Below, piece after piece: positions 40,745 through 52,148 of a stretch of 64,000 nt of DNA. Origin of the DNA: Amorphophallus konjac. Lineage: Eukaryota; Streptophyta; Magnoliopsida; Alismatales; Araceae. The notes beneath the pieces were generated by a model that saw only the letters and a list, made by a program, of their open reading frames with translations, was not told where the DNA came from and did not search any database. The translations under genes were made by a program, and so were the position numbers. The DNA lies in assembly GCA_022559845.1 (NCBI GenBank), contig CM040125.1:328235829-328299828 (forward strand), given 5' to 3'. Every line of letters starts with the position of its first letter. Within the stretch, counting starts at the first letter, position 1.

Positions 40745-40945
40745 GGGAGTCTGAAATAGTGTGCCGTTGAAGGCTTAAAATAGTGTGCCGTTGAAGGCAC
40801 ATGGGGCGTGCCATTGAAGGCACATGGGGTGTGCCACTGAAGGGCCCAGGGGCATACCGCTGAAGGGCCAAAGGGGGTACCGCTGAGGGGCCAAAGGGGT
40901 GTGCCACTGAAGGGCCCAGAGGGCATGCCGCTGAAGGCCTAGATG
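40745..40945. repeat. GTGCCGTTGAAGGCAC minisatellite (centre LTR)
   Basis: About seven units of 26-30 bases. GTGCC-GTTGAA-GGCAC is a perfect hairpin. It lies upstream of the minus-strand TATA box, as in the other two LTRs. Confidence 0.88.
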
Positions 40946-41189
40946 GGCAGTTATGAGCCCGTTGTGAGCGCGAGTTATGGCTTATTTGATTTTCTTCGAG
41001 GCCCATGAATTGTAGGGCTCTTGAGGGTTGAGTTCTCTTCACTGTCGTGACCCCAGAGATAGCTCCACGGCAGTGTATGTGCATTCGGGGAGTCCGGACG
41101 GCCCCGCTTTTCCACAGCTTCTTCGGTTGAAGTTGTTATTGGTGCTGGACTAGTTGGGATGTATGGGTGTGCAATTTTGCACGTCCATA

Positions 41190-41204
41190 AATGCCCCCCA
41201 CCCA
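41190..41204 (-). other. Polypurine tract of INT2
   Basis: The minus strand reads TGGGTGGGGGGCATT next to the centre LTR, identical to that at 17060-17074. Confidence 0.7.
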
Positions 41205-41261
41205 CGGGTAGCACAGGCGAAGGATGTGCCGGACGGTGCCCGTGGGTGTACTGGTCTCTTC

Positions 41262-42310
41262 TTCTCTTTGTTGGTGCCGACAGGGTGTTGGGAGCTGGCG
41301 TAGCATGTTGGTCTCTTCTTCTCTTCGTCAGTGCCGACGCGGTGTCGGGGACTGACATGGCATGTTGGTCTCTTCTTCTCTTCGTCAGTGCCGACAGGGT
41401 GTCAGGGACTGACATGGTATGTCGGTCTCTTCTTCTCTTCGTCAGTGCCGACGGGGTGTTGGGGACGGACGTAACATGTTGGTCTCTTTGTCTCTTTATC
41501 AGTGCAGGCGGGGTGCCGGGGACTGAGGCGGCTTGTTGGTCCCTTTGTCTCTTCATCAGTGCCGACGGGGTGCCGGGAACTGAAGTAGTACGTTGGTCTC
41601 TTCGTCTCTTCATCAGTGCCGACGAGGTGTCGGGAGCTGACCTGGTTTGTTGGTTTCTTCTTCTCTTCGTCAGTGCCGACGGGGTGTCGGGAGCTGACCT
41701 AGTTTGTTGTTCTCTTCTTCTCTTCGTTAGTGCCGACAAGGTGCCAGAGGACCGACGCGGCTTGTTTGTCTCTTCTGCTCTTCGCCAATGCCTGACAGGG
41801 TGTCGGGCGTTGACATGGTATGTGTTGGTCTTTTCTTCTCTTCGCCAGTGCCGACAGGGTGCCGGGAGCTGACATGGTCTATTGATCACTTGGTCTCTTC
41901 GTCAGTGTCGACAGGGTGTTGGGAACTGAAGCAGTGTATTGGTCTCTTCATCAGTGCCGACGGGATGCCGGGAACTGAAGCAGCATGTTGGTCTCTTCAT
42001 CAGTGCCGACGGGGTGTCGGGAACTGAAGCAGCATATTGGTCTCTTTGTCTCTTCATCAGTGCCGACGGGGTGTCGGGAACTGAAGCAGTATGTTGGTCT
42101 CTTCATCAGTGCCGACGGGGTGTCGGGAACTGAAGCAATATGTTGGTCTCTTCATCAGTGCCGATGGGGTGTCGGGAACTGAAGCAGTATGTTAGTCTCT
42201 TTGTCTCTTCATCAGTGCCGACGGGGTGTCGGGAGCTGACACGGTTTGTTGATCTCTTGGTCACTTCACCAGTGCCGACAGGGCACCGGGAGCTGACATG
42301 ACTTGTTGGT
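41262..42310. repeat. 46-60-bp tandem repeat (INT2)
   Basis: About twenty units of the GTCAGTGCCGAC...GTCGGGAGCTGAC family, at first near 58 bases and then near 46 (41930-42190). Longer version of the array at 17145-17760. The long frames on either strand arise from the repeat. Confidence 0.92.
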
Positions 42311-42314
42311 CTCT

Positions 42315-42480
42315 TTATCTCTTTTCTTTCTTTTCTTCTCCCTTTTCTCTTCTTCTCTTCTTCTTTTTTTCTTCTCCTTTTTTGTTATCTCTTTTTTTCT
42401 TCTCTCTTTTTTTTGTTGTTTGTTTTTTTTCTTTCCCTCTTAGTCTCTTCTTCCTTTTTTTTTTCTTTCTTTTTTTTGAT
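42315..42480. repeat. Polypyrimidine tract (INT2)
   Basis: About 165 bases of C/T with few interruptions, following the tandem array as at 17750-17780. Confidence 0.85.
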
Positions 42481-42519
42481 GAACTCCGGGTGGCTACTGG
42501 CGTGGATGCCAATGATATA

Positions 42520-42935
42520 AGAGCTGTCGACATAGCGGCCGATAATTGGAAGCTGTTGACATGGGAGCCAATAATTGAAAAGCTGTCGATCCGAAGGCCG
42601 ATGATTGAAAGCTGTCGACTAAGGGGCCGATGATTGAAAGCTGTTGGCATGGGAGCCAATAATTGAAAAGCTGTCGACCCGAAGGCCGATGATTGAAAGC
42701 TATCGGCTCAGGGGCCGATAATTGAAAGCTGTTGGCATGGGAGCCAGTAATTGTAAAGCTATCGACCCGAAGGCCGATGATTAAAAAGTTATCGGCTCAG
42801 GGGCCGATGATTGAAAGTTGTTGGCATGGGAGCCAATATATGAAAAGCTGTCGACCCGAAGGCCGATGATTAAAAAGCTGTCGGCTCAGGGGCCGATGAT
42901 TGAAAAGTTGTCGGCTCAGGAGTCGATAAGGGAGG
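42520..42935. repeat. GCCGATGATTGAAAGCTGTCG tandem repeat
   Basis: About thirteen units of about 32 bases in three alternating types with different hairpin cores: TTGGC-ATGGGA-GCCAA, TCGGC-TCAGGG-GCCGA and TCGACCCGAAGGCCGA. The regular alternation suggests a higher-order unit. Confidence 0.9.
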
Positions 42936-43099
42936 TCAAAACAGCCAAGGCTGGGAGCGGGCTTAAATAGCTGAAGTTGGGGATTAATGAGCCGCGAGGG
43001 CAAGAGGTACGCCATGGGGGCCAAGATTGGGCTCTATGAGCCGGAGCTAGGAAAGTAGGCTTCGATGGCCGGAATTGAGTTTATTGCATACGCACATTC

Positions 43100-43130
<31 letters not shown>

Positions 43131-44340
43131 TGTTATTTTTTTATCATTTTTCCCTTCTTTTTCTTCTCTCTTTTTTTTAAAGCATGCAAGCATTCATTAG
43201 CAGGCACAACATAAATATAAGTAAGGCAGCTCCCTCTATAGGGGATAGGATAGGGACGTCGCCCGTAATTCGTACATGCGGTGCGGGCCGCGAGGCACAA
43301 TTGAGGGGTGGTGCACCCGTCAAGAGGATATCGCATGTCTTGCATGCATAGCCTAAATTCACGCATTTCACCCGAAGCAACTCTCTGTGGCGTGGCAGTG
43401 CAAATGTGTGAACAAAGAGCCCTAACCATAGGGATATGCAGGTTTTCCTAGTGACACTCGAGGATCACTCTGGCGCCTACACATTAGTTCCAGGCTTTCG
43501 ACTTTTGGTAGCTTCACACAGCCCCCATCTATTTATTTTGGTAGCGGATTTCACCGTTCGGCGCGAGTCTCCTCATGTGCCTCAATGGGGGTTCCCGACT
43601 ACTAAGATTCGTCCTTATTGTGATTTGCTTCAACATTTCGCGCGAGTCTCCTCATTTGTTTCAGTGGAGATTCCTGGCTACTCAGATCCGCGTTTCTCTC
43701 TCTCTTCTTTTTCTCTTTTTCTTCCCTTTTTTTTTCTTTCTTTTTTTTTACAGTGGGGGTGGATAGCTTTTTCCTCACGATTACCTTTCACGCGAGTGCA
43801 GGAATTCAAGTTTCCGTAGAGTGCTAAGAAGAAAATTCGGGCAATCCCTATAGTCGAAGGCTATTGAACACATTAAGTGCTAGGTGTGGGAGCGTTGCCT
43901 CAGGTTTATTTTGTGAGTTGGGCTTAGCGATTCCGCCATGACTCTTCCCCTTGACGTGTGCACCCGCCATAATTGGGTTCTCTTCGAGCGCGTGTCATGA
44001 CGTCCGTGCATCCGGAATCGTGGCGATATTATTTAGCAAGGAAACACGGTCCTTGAAAATTCCAAGGAGGTGTATTATTCTATATTAAGCAACCATGCAA
44101 GCAGGGCAATCATGCATTCTCTTTTTTTTTATTTTCTTTATTTTGTGTTTGTTTTTTTTTTGCTTTGTCCTTTTTTGTTTTTGTTTTGTTTTGTTTTGTT
44201 TTTTTTTTTGCATAAGAAAATATTATTGTTACGTATAAGTGTAGTGGTAGTAAAGGTATTAGGGAAGCAGACCATATTTTTGTTCTCTGGCCGGGGAAGG
44301 GTCCGAACCAAAGTGGAAGGTTTATTCTATTTTATATTTT
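42936..44340. other. INT2 spacer, mostly unique
   Basis: Contains pyrimidine or T-rich tracts (43085-43180, 43690-43755, 44110-44215) and a duplicated block of about 93 bases (CGCGAGTCTCCTCAT at 43562 and 43642). No ORF I would defend. Part of the non-coding internal region of RE-B2. Confidence 0.6.
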
Positions 44341-44344
44341 TTTT

Positions 44345-44695
44345 AACTGGGAAGCTGTCGGCTGGGGTGCCAATGATGAGGTAACTGTCGGCTAGGAGCC
44401 GATGATGAGGTAGCTGTCCGCTCGGGGGCCGATGATGGGGTAACTGTCGGATAGGAGCCGATGATGAGGTAGCTGTCGGCTCGGGGGCGCATGATAGGGT
44501 AGCTGTCGGCTAGGAGTCGATGATAGGGTAGCTATCGGCTCGGGGGCCGATGATGGGGTAGCTGTCGGCTAGGAGCCGATGATGGGGTAGCTGTCGGCTC
44601 GGGGGCCGATTATGGGATAGCTGTCGACCCAAAGGCCGATAAAGAGGTAGCTGTCGGCTAGGAGCCGATGATGGGGTAGATGTGGCTTGAAGCCC
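44345..44695. repeat. About 30-bp TCGGCTAGGAGCCGATGATG tandem repeat
   Basis: About twelve units alternating TCGGCT-AGG-AGCCGA (a perfect 6-bp hairpin) with TCGGCTCGGGGGCCGA. Related in motif to the array at 42520-42935. Confidence 0.92.
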
Positions 44696-44699
44696 CGAT

Positions 44700-45135
44700 G
44701 TCTGAAAGTTGGTCGTTTAACACCCCATCGGCGGAAGGTTTAGTCGGTTTAACGCCCCGTCGGCGAAAGGTCTAGTTGGTTTAACGCCCCATCGGTGAAA
44801 GATCTAGTCAGTTTAACGCCCCGTCGGTGGAAGGTCTAGTCGGTTTAACGCCCCATTGGTGGAAGGTCTCGTCGATTTAACGCCCCGACGGTAGAGGGTC
44901 TAGTCAGTTTAATGCCCCGTCGGCCGAAGGTCTAGTCGGTTTAACGCCCCATCGGTGGAAGGTCTAGTCGGTTTAACGCCCCGTCGGTGGAAGGTTTAGT
45001 CAGTTTAACGCCCCGTCGGCGGAAGGTCTAGTCGGTTTAACGCCTTGTCGGTGAAAGGTTTAGTCGGTTTAACGCCCCGTCGGTGGAAGGTTTAGTCGGT
45101 TTAACGCCCCGTCGGTGGAAGGTCTAGTGGGTTTT
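44700..45135. repeat. 32-bp tandem repeat (GGTTTAACGCCCCGTCGG)
   Basis: About thirteen units, period 32, directly after the previous array with no spacer. No perfect hairpin core seen, unlike its neighbours. Confidence 0.92.
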
Positions 45136-45169
45136 TATTAGTTAGATGGCTGGAGGTCGGAGGTAAAAG

Positions 45170-45835
45170 TTTGCCTCGTGACTCTTCTTTCTCTTCTTCT
45201 CTTCTTCTTTTGCGTGGAGAGGCGGGTGCAAAGACCATGTTTGCCTCATGTGTCTTTTCTTTCTTTTCTTGTCTTCTTCTTTTTGTGTGGAGAGATGGGT
45301 TCAAGGACCATGTTCGCCTCGTGACTGCTCTTTCTCTTCTTATCTTCTTCTTTTATGGAGAGGCAGGTGCAAAGACTATGTCCGCCTCGTGACTGTTCTT
45401 TCTCTCCTTCTCTTCTTCTTTTATGGAGAGGCAGGTGCAAAGACCATGTTTGCCTCATGACTCTTCTTTCTCTTCTTCTCTTCTTCTTTCATGTGGAGAG
45501 GCGGGTGCAAAGACCGCGTCTACCTCGTGACTCATTTTCTTTTTTTTTCTCTTCTTCTTTTGTGGAGAGGCAGGTGCCAAGACCATGTTCGCCTCATGTC
45601 TCTTCTCTTCCTTTTCTTCGCTTCTTCTTTGTGTGAGGAGGCAGGTGCAAAGACCATGTTTGGCCCATGTGTCTTTCCTTTCTTTTCTCCTCTTCTTTTT
45701 TGTGATGAGGCGGGCTCGGGGACCACGTCTGCCTCATGTGTCTTTTCTTCCTTTCCTTCTCTTCTTCTTTGTGTGAAGAGGCGGGCTCGAAGACCACGCC
45801 TGCCTCATGCGTGTCTTTTTCTTTATTCTGCTCCT
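45170..45835. repeat. About 67-bp tandem repeat with pyrimidine arm
   Basis: About nine units of GGAGAGGCAGGTGCAAAGAC, then CATGTTTGCCTCATG and a CT-rich arm. GAGGC and GCCTC flank a loop of about 20 bases. Confidence 0.9.
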
Positions 45836-45844
45836 CTTTTCTCA

Positions 45845-47867
45845 TTAATGCTTCCACGCTGGAGTGTATTTCTCCTAATGTGCCCCCAGGTTGGGGTGTA
45901 GCTTTATTTGGTATGCATCCCCCTGAGGGGTGTGTTTTGCCTCTTTGCCTCTGTGCCCCCAGGCGGGGCGTACTTTTCAAGGCTTCTATGCCCCCAGACC
46001 AGGGTGTGTTTTTTTTCTTCTTTCAAATACCCCCAAGGCGGGGTGTAGCTTCTTCAAATGCCCCCAAGCCGGGGTATACTCTTCACCGCTTCTATGCCCC
46101 CAGGTGGGGTATGTTTCTGCTCCTTTGAATGCCCCCCCCCCCCAAAGCGGGTTGTAGCTCTCTTCAGGTGCCCCTGAGCCGGGGTGCATTCTCTTCATAC
46201 GCCCCCGGGCGAGGTGTGTCTTTCATGGCTTCTATGCCCCCAGACAGGGTGTGGCTTCGTTGTAAGTTGTGCCCCCGAGTCGGGGTGGATTCTCTTCATG
46301 TGCCCCCACGGCGGGGTGTATATCTTTTTATGTGCCCCCTGGAGCGAGGTGCGGTTTGCTTCTTGTGCCCCCCCTGAGGCGGGGTATCTTTCTTCTTCAA
46401 ATGCCCCTAAGCCGGGGCGTATTCTCTATGGCTTCTATGCCCCCGGGCGGGGTAAGTTTCTTCTTCAAATACCCCTAAGATGGGGTGGACTCTTTTCTTC
46501 TTATGCCCCCAAGGCGGGATGTAACTTCTTCAAATGCCCCTAAGCCGGGGCGTGTTCTTTACGGCTCCTATGCCCCAAGGCTGGGTATGTTTCTTCTTCA
46601 AAGACCTCTAAGCCGGGGTGGACTCCTCTTCATCTGCCCCTGAGCCGGGGTATACTCTTCACGGCTTCTATGCCCCCAGGCGGGGTATGTTTCTTCTTCA
46701 TATGCCCCTGGTACGGACGTGTCTTTTGCTTGTTATACCCCCCCATGATGGGGGGAAATTCTACTTTTGTTCTACCCCTGAAGGTGGAGGAGTGCTTCTC
46801 TTCACATGTCCCTGGCACGAGGGTGTATCTTTTGCTTTTACGCCCCCCTGAGGCGGGAGTGTATCTCTTTACGGCTTCTGTGCCCCCGAAGCAGGGTATG
46901 TTGTTTCTTCAAATGTCGCTTGGGCGGAGTATATCTTTCTTATTATGCTCCCATATCGGGATGTATGTCTCTTCGTTTCTGTGCCCCGGGTCGGGTAGAT
47001 GCTTCTGCTTCTTATGCGCCAAGGGCGGAGTGTATTTTTTTGTGCCCCCAGGCTGGGGTAGGTGCTTCTGCTTCTTATGCGCCAAGGGCGGAGTGTGTCT
47101 CTTTCTATGCCCCCAGACTAGGGTACATTCTTCATGTTTCTTATACCCTTTTCGCAGGGCATATTCTCTTGATTCTTATGTCCTTGGATCGGGGCGTATG
47201 TTTCTTCTTCTGACGCCCCTAGGTCGGGGTATATTCTTTCTTCATGTGCTCCCAGGTCGGGATATATGTCTCTTTGCTTCTTTACGCCTCCGGATCGGGG
47301 TAAATGCTTCTGCTTCTTATGCGCCAAGGGCGGAGTGTACCTCTTTGTGCCCCCTGAGCGGGGTGGATGCTCTGCATGTGTCCCCGGGTCAGGGTGTAGC
47401 TTTGTCTCCCATGGAGGGGGTGTGTTGTTTCTTCAAAAGCCCCCAGACCAGGGTGTATTCTTCTCTTTCTTATACTCCTGAGGCGGGAGGGGTTCTCTTC
47501 ATGTGCCCTCATGGCGGGATGTGCTTCTTTCTTCGAGTATCGGGGTGAAATCTTTTCTTATACCCGGCCACACCGGGGGGAATGTTTACTTCTTGTGCTC
47601 CCAAGGTGGGGTGTATTGCTACTTTTGGTGCTCCCAAGGTGGGGCGTATTGCTGCTTCTGATGCCCCAGAGCGAGGTATCTTTCTCTTCACATGCCCCCG
47701 GCATGGGGTATATTCTGCTTCTAGTGCCCCCAAAGTGGGGTGTATTGCCACTTCTGAGGCAGGGTGTAGTTCTTGCTTCTTCTTTTTTATATATGCACCC
47801 GAGTCGGGGTGTAGTTCGTGCTTCTCTTTTCTTTTTTTTTATATCCACCCGAGGCGGGGTGTAGTTC
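45845..47867. repeat. GCCCC...GGGGTGTA minisatellite, left half
   Basis: About fifty irregular units of 30-50 bases: ATGCCCC, 5-8 variable bases, GGGGTGTAT, then a TTCTTCTTC-rich arm. Each gives a GC-rich hairpin. It continues at 54238-56430 after RE-C, so RE-C split a single array of about 4.2 kb. Open frames here are artefacts. Confidence 0.92.
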
Positions 47868-49956
47868 TGATGCGGGACGGGACCACGGACATGACAAGCT
47901 CGCGGTTGTCCCTTAACGAGGGAAGCGTCGGACGTGCGCGGTTGAGAAACCGGCAATGAGCTATGGTGATCGGCTCTCTCGTGTGACCGGATCGGGTCAC
48001 GGGACGGTCTCGCACTCTCTCGCAGCAGCGGTAATGAATAAATAAAGCGAGCTAGATATCCCTACACATGCTCTCTAGCAGCGGCATAAACAAATATATA
48101 TGGAGTAAGCAAAATGCCAGGCAAGGAGCGAACACGATACCTCCACGCGCTCGGCGTGGGGACAACGGACCCGGCCGAAACTTGTACTCCCGAGATAAAT
48201 ATTGCACAATGATGACAGCAATGAAATATCGCCCACTCCACGCAGGGAGGTAAAGGGCTACACAACTGGGCCCGGGAGGACCGAATTCGGGTTGACGGGC
48301 GGCTTCTCGCGTCTCTTCGGCAGCACCCGAACTTGTGGCTGTGGGGCCCACGTGCTGTCCGGAGGGGTCGTGTGGGACCCGATGGAACCGCTGTAGTGGG
48401 GACACGTAGGGAAACGCTTCCCGGGCTGGCAGCACGCTGGTTCGCTGGCCGGAGGCCGGGCGGCTCCGTTCGGCACCGGTCGGAATGACCGGCCACGGAC
48501 CTGCCGGTTCTGTTTTTCGGCGCTTGCTCCGGCGAGAACGGACGCTGCGATCAGCCCCGACGTCGGAATGCGACGAAACTTGCGCCGTTGGAAAGATGCT
48601 TCGAAGGGCTTCAACCCAAGGTGATTACAGAAAAATAATCAAGCATGTACTTCTGATTGGCGAATTTTGAAGGTTGCTGTTGTATAGAGTCTGAACTCTC
48701 AGACTAGCAGGAAACTTTCCTGAGAGTTGCCTTTGACCGATATGAAAACCTCAGATTCATACTTTGACTTGTTCATGAAAGTTGTAGGAAATCAAGTAAG
48801 GAAACCAGGACTGTTTTTGGATCTGGATTTGAAGGTGGTGGTGATTTGTTCTAATTTTGGAAGTGGAGAGTGGTCGGATCTGGGATCTGACTGACAATAC
48901 TGTAGCTGAGGAAGAACACGAATTTCTAAAAATAGATAGAAGGTTGATAAAAACTTAAGAAAATTTGTGGATGTAGGGAGTGATGGACAGAACTCCCAGT
49001 AAACTTGGGAGGGTTTGCACAAATCAAAAAGATGGCCAGAGGTGGGAAACACAGGGCTGCTGTCACTGTAGACAGAGACAAAACAGAACTAGCAATGAAA
49101 GATGCACGAAAATGTGAAAATAATAAATAATGGAATTTGGGCATGAAAATTTAGGTGGAGCTTGGGATACAAGGGAAGAATACACCATAAAAATGGCAGA
49201 CCACGAAGAGGCCATGGCTGATAGAAGAAATTTCAGGAAGAGACCTTTGTCCAGCAGGACAGAACACCGAGAACGGTTTCACGGCGGCTCGAAGGCGGCA
49301 CGAACGGCGGCGACGGCGGCACAGACGATCACCGGAGATAGAGGGGAGGGGATAGGAGGTATAAACACTCTAGAACTTGAGGTTGGGGGAGAGGAACCAG
49401 AGGGAAGAGGGCTGGGGGCGCACCAAGCTCTTGGCCATTCAACAAAAATTCTGATTTTTCATTCCTTTTCTCATAAAAATACAAGCTTATATATGATTCC
49501 AATCAAATCAATTGTGCACCCTTGGATCTAGGGATGGGAATTGAAGGGCTGGGATTAAGTGTGATAAACACACAAAAACTAATAAAAAATCAAGGGGAGA
49601 GGGGCGCCCCCTTGACCATGGTTAATGGGGTTGAATGGGTAGGTGAGGTAGGTAACCCACCTTGGACTAATTAAGCCACTTGTCTCCCATGTGGTCAAAT
49701 GGCATTCAACCCTTCTAGATGGCCACCTAGGATGGTTGACCAACCCCACATGGATGACATGGACCAATGGGAAAGGGCTGAGGGGCCCCTTGCTGGTCCT
49801 ACTAACAAATTACAAAGAAACCCAAATAATCCGTGGGAATGACGCATTGGCTTATAAAGCCGTTCAATTGCGCATATACTTTCCCGTGGATATACAAATA
49901 AACTAAAGGACATAAATGTAAAATAAAATATACATGCTCGGCGTCGATTCCCATCA
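47868..49956 (-). mobile_element. RE-C left (3') LTR
   Basis: 2089 bases with termini TGATG...CATCA, paired with the equally long LTR at 52149-54237 at clearly above 90% identity by eye. The 5-bp target duplication AGTTC is at 47863-47867 and 54238-54242. On the right, the minus strand reads CCCACCCGGGGAGAGT, a modest polypurine tract. The minus strand has TTTATAAG about 100 bases from the LTR start. No gene inside is supported. Confidence 0.95.
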
Positions 49957-50378
49957 ACTCTCCCCGGGTGGGAGGAACTCGACCCCGTCGAGTAGGGGTA
50001 TGGATGCTCGAGTACTCTGGCGGATCCGTCACCGTGCCAAGTAGCGCGGGTATGCTCCACTCCAAGTGACCGTCACCTGCTCATTCCATATATACTCGAT
50101 ATGCACAGGCTGCTATGGGCTAGAGGTGGACACTCCGGGTGGGACACTCTCAAAAGGGAAGGGAGCAGCTCAAAGACTCACTAGGAATTATCGCTGAGTC
50201 CCTATAAGTGACTGATCCGGGTATGAATGTGGAATCGATCCCATACTCATCAAGTGAGTCCAATCGCCTATTACTCATAAGAGAACGACAACGACCTTGC
50301 ATAAGACACATGCAGACAGACATACCACACAAAGAAAAAAGCACACCGACTCATCTATGACCTTAGACATACCTAATG
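49957..50378 (-). other. RE-C 3' non-coding region
   Basis: About 420 bases between the orphan ORF and the 3' LTR, no ORF believed. The purine-rich edge at 49957-49972 is the candidate polypurine tract. Confidence 0.6.
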
Positions 50379-51791
50379 TTAGTCCGACCCGTACATGGGT
50401 GACGGCGGACCAGGACACCCAAATGTGTGCCATGAATGCATTTGACGTAACCGGAGGTTGACGTCATGGGGAACTCCTAGACATACTACGATGCACCAAT
50501 CATGGACATTTGGCTTGGATGCGGGAAGTCCGGGAGGTGCAAGTGGTTTAGAGGGATCGGGGAAACCAAAGTCTTCCTTACCCCCGAATGATGGTTCGGA
50601 CCTATGGCTATGTGGAGTTTGCTTGGCCCGAGTGGAAAAGGTGGGATAGTCAACTCCGCGGAAGAAGGGTGAGTATGAAAACTCGGGAGGTTCACTAGTG
50701 AAGGGGTCAAAAGGGTCGAAGAAGGTGTGACCCCATGAAGTGGGTTCCAACATGACATGGTCCCAAGTTTGGAATTCATAGTCACCATCATACATTATGA
50801 TCGGTGGGACGACGGACATGTGTAGAAAATAGGATTCCTCCCTTGGGCAAAAGGGAACGAAGTCGGACTCGGCCGGCATCGGGAGGAATAGAAGAATCTC
50901 TGTGGTGACACACCCCATGGTGCACTCGGAGGTAATGGACCCGAAGGCCGGATGGGTGAAGCTAAGACTAGCGGCTTGGTCAAAGCCTCGGGCCAGTAGG
51001 TGCGTCAACTTCCATTGCGTGTCTAATCCCATAATAAGGTCATCCAATGTATCAATATGGTGACTAGACCGAAAGGTAGTGTGGAAGGAGTTGACGGGCA
51101 CTATAGGTAAGGTGGGGTCCATAGAAGGGTAAGGACGTGGGACCAAGCCATACTTGAGCCAACTAAGAAGTGGCTCGGCTATGTATAGCATACCCGTAAG
51201 AAACACGGGTGGCTCGGGATGGACATCCTCTAAATGTGGCTCCTCGAAGGGAGGGTGGCTCCCATGATGGGTGGCTAGAGGGGTGGGCTCCAGGAGAGGT
51301 GGCAAGCATGAATCCGAAGGTGGAGTGGGCCACTGGGGTTAGGTGGCGGGAAATACGAGGGTGCTCGATTGAGCCCTATCCTTAAGGATGATCTTGCCAG
51401 GTAGGTAAGGTGGGTATAAGGTGCAAGTCCTTTTGCCCCAGTCAAGATTAGCCTTTCTTTCTCCTAACCACGTTTGCCCTAAAATGATGCATGGACCAGC
51501 AAGTGTGCCGATCCTGCACCATGCACCATCAGTGTAAAGAACGGAGCCGACCTTCCTATAGAACTCAACACAAGCAAAATCACCATCACGGATAATCTCG
51601 CCTGTCTTGGAGAGAGACTCCACGATATCAAAAGTAACCCAATTATCTGACTCCCTATCGGTGAAATGGAGTTCCGTTGTGGACCCATTAGCTAGAGTGG
51701 CTTTAGAAACGATATAGGGTCGGGCTAGGAAGGCCTTGGCTTGGGCCGCCAGAGATGACCACTTGGACGCATGGCCTTGGGGAACGGCCAT
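50379..51791 (-). pseudogene. RE-C orphan protein with retropepsin-like motif
   Basis: One frame of about 470 codons from ATG at 51789-51791 to TAA at 50379-50381, interrupted only by TAA at 51339-51341. Residues 1-150 are rich in beta-like segments and contain GPCIILGQTWLGERKANLDW, reminiscent of the ILG-x-x-WL motif near the C-terminal end of retroviral-type proteases. No DTG or DSG is visible. Residues 152-470 are Pro/Phe/His-rich (DPFDPFTSEPPEFSYSPFF), with no known domain. There is no RT or integrase. It follows the PBS, where Gag-Pol would be. Function unknown; the protease link is tentative. Confidence 0.6.
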
Positions 51792-52133
51792 GGATAGTGG
51801 ACATGGACATGCATACACACGGAGACAAGACACTAGACCGACTAATGCAAAGGTTGGGATGCATGCATACTCAGGACAAGACACCAAGACTTAGTACGGG
51901 ACGGAGTTAATCGATCCGAAGATCACTCGCGCAAGTGTGCGACCTTCCCGATAGGCGTAGCCTAACGTTCGGACAACACCTTTTTATATACCGACTAATG
52001 GTATGCAAATGCGACCCAAAAGACACTTTTTTTTGTTTTAAAACAATGATGACCCTACACACGACGTAGACAATGACTAATGACTAGACGTAAATGACAC
52101 ACTCTTTTTTTTTAACACCCTAGACTCAACCTC
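51792..52133 (-). other. RE-C 5' leader
   Basis: About 340 bases between PBS and ORF, without recognisable features apart from a T/A-rich run. Confidence 0.6.
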
Positions 52134-52145
52134 GCTCTGATACCA
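52134..52145 (-). other. RE-C primer-binding site
   Basis: The minus strand reads TGGTATCAGAGC, three bases from the 5' LTR. This is the well-known complement of plant initiator Met tRNA. It differs from RE-A and RE-D. Confidence 0.92.
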
Positions 52146-52148
52146 AAT

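Larger units (their letters stand above)
37252..41189 (-). mobile_element. RE-B centre LTR (shared by INT1 and INT2)
   Basis: About 3.9 kb. The left edge (37300-37640) matches 57220-57560 of the right LTR; 39660-39840 matches 61030-61200; 40026-41189 matches 15636-17059 of the left LTR. The right end on the minus strand reads TATGGACGTGC where the left copy has TGTGGACACC, and a polypurine tract follows it. With gag on its left and that tract on its right, it is at once the 5' LTR of INT1 and the 3' LTR of INT2. Confidence 0.8.

Noticed and set aside
40975..41889. A 304-codon minus-strand frame and a 237-codon plus-strand frame over 41159-41872
   Set aside because: They are translations of the 46-60-bp tandem array; periodic, low-complexity and open on both strands.
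46600..47550. A 292-codon frame (46670-47548) with Cys/Gly/Phe pattern
   Set aside because: It is a read-through of the GCCCC...GGGGT minisatellite.
48062..49531. Open frames of 60-144 codons in the RE-C LTRs
   Set aside because: They are not consistently kept between the two LTR copies and have no domain.
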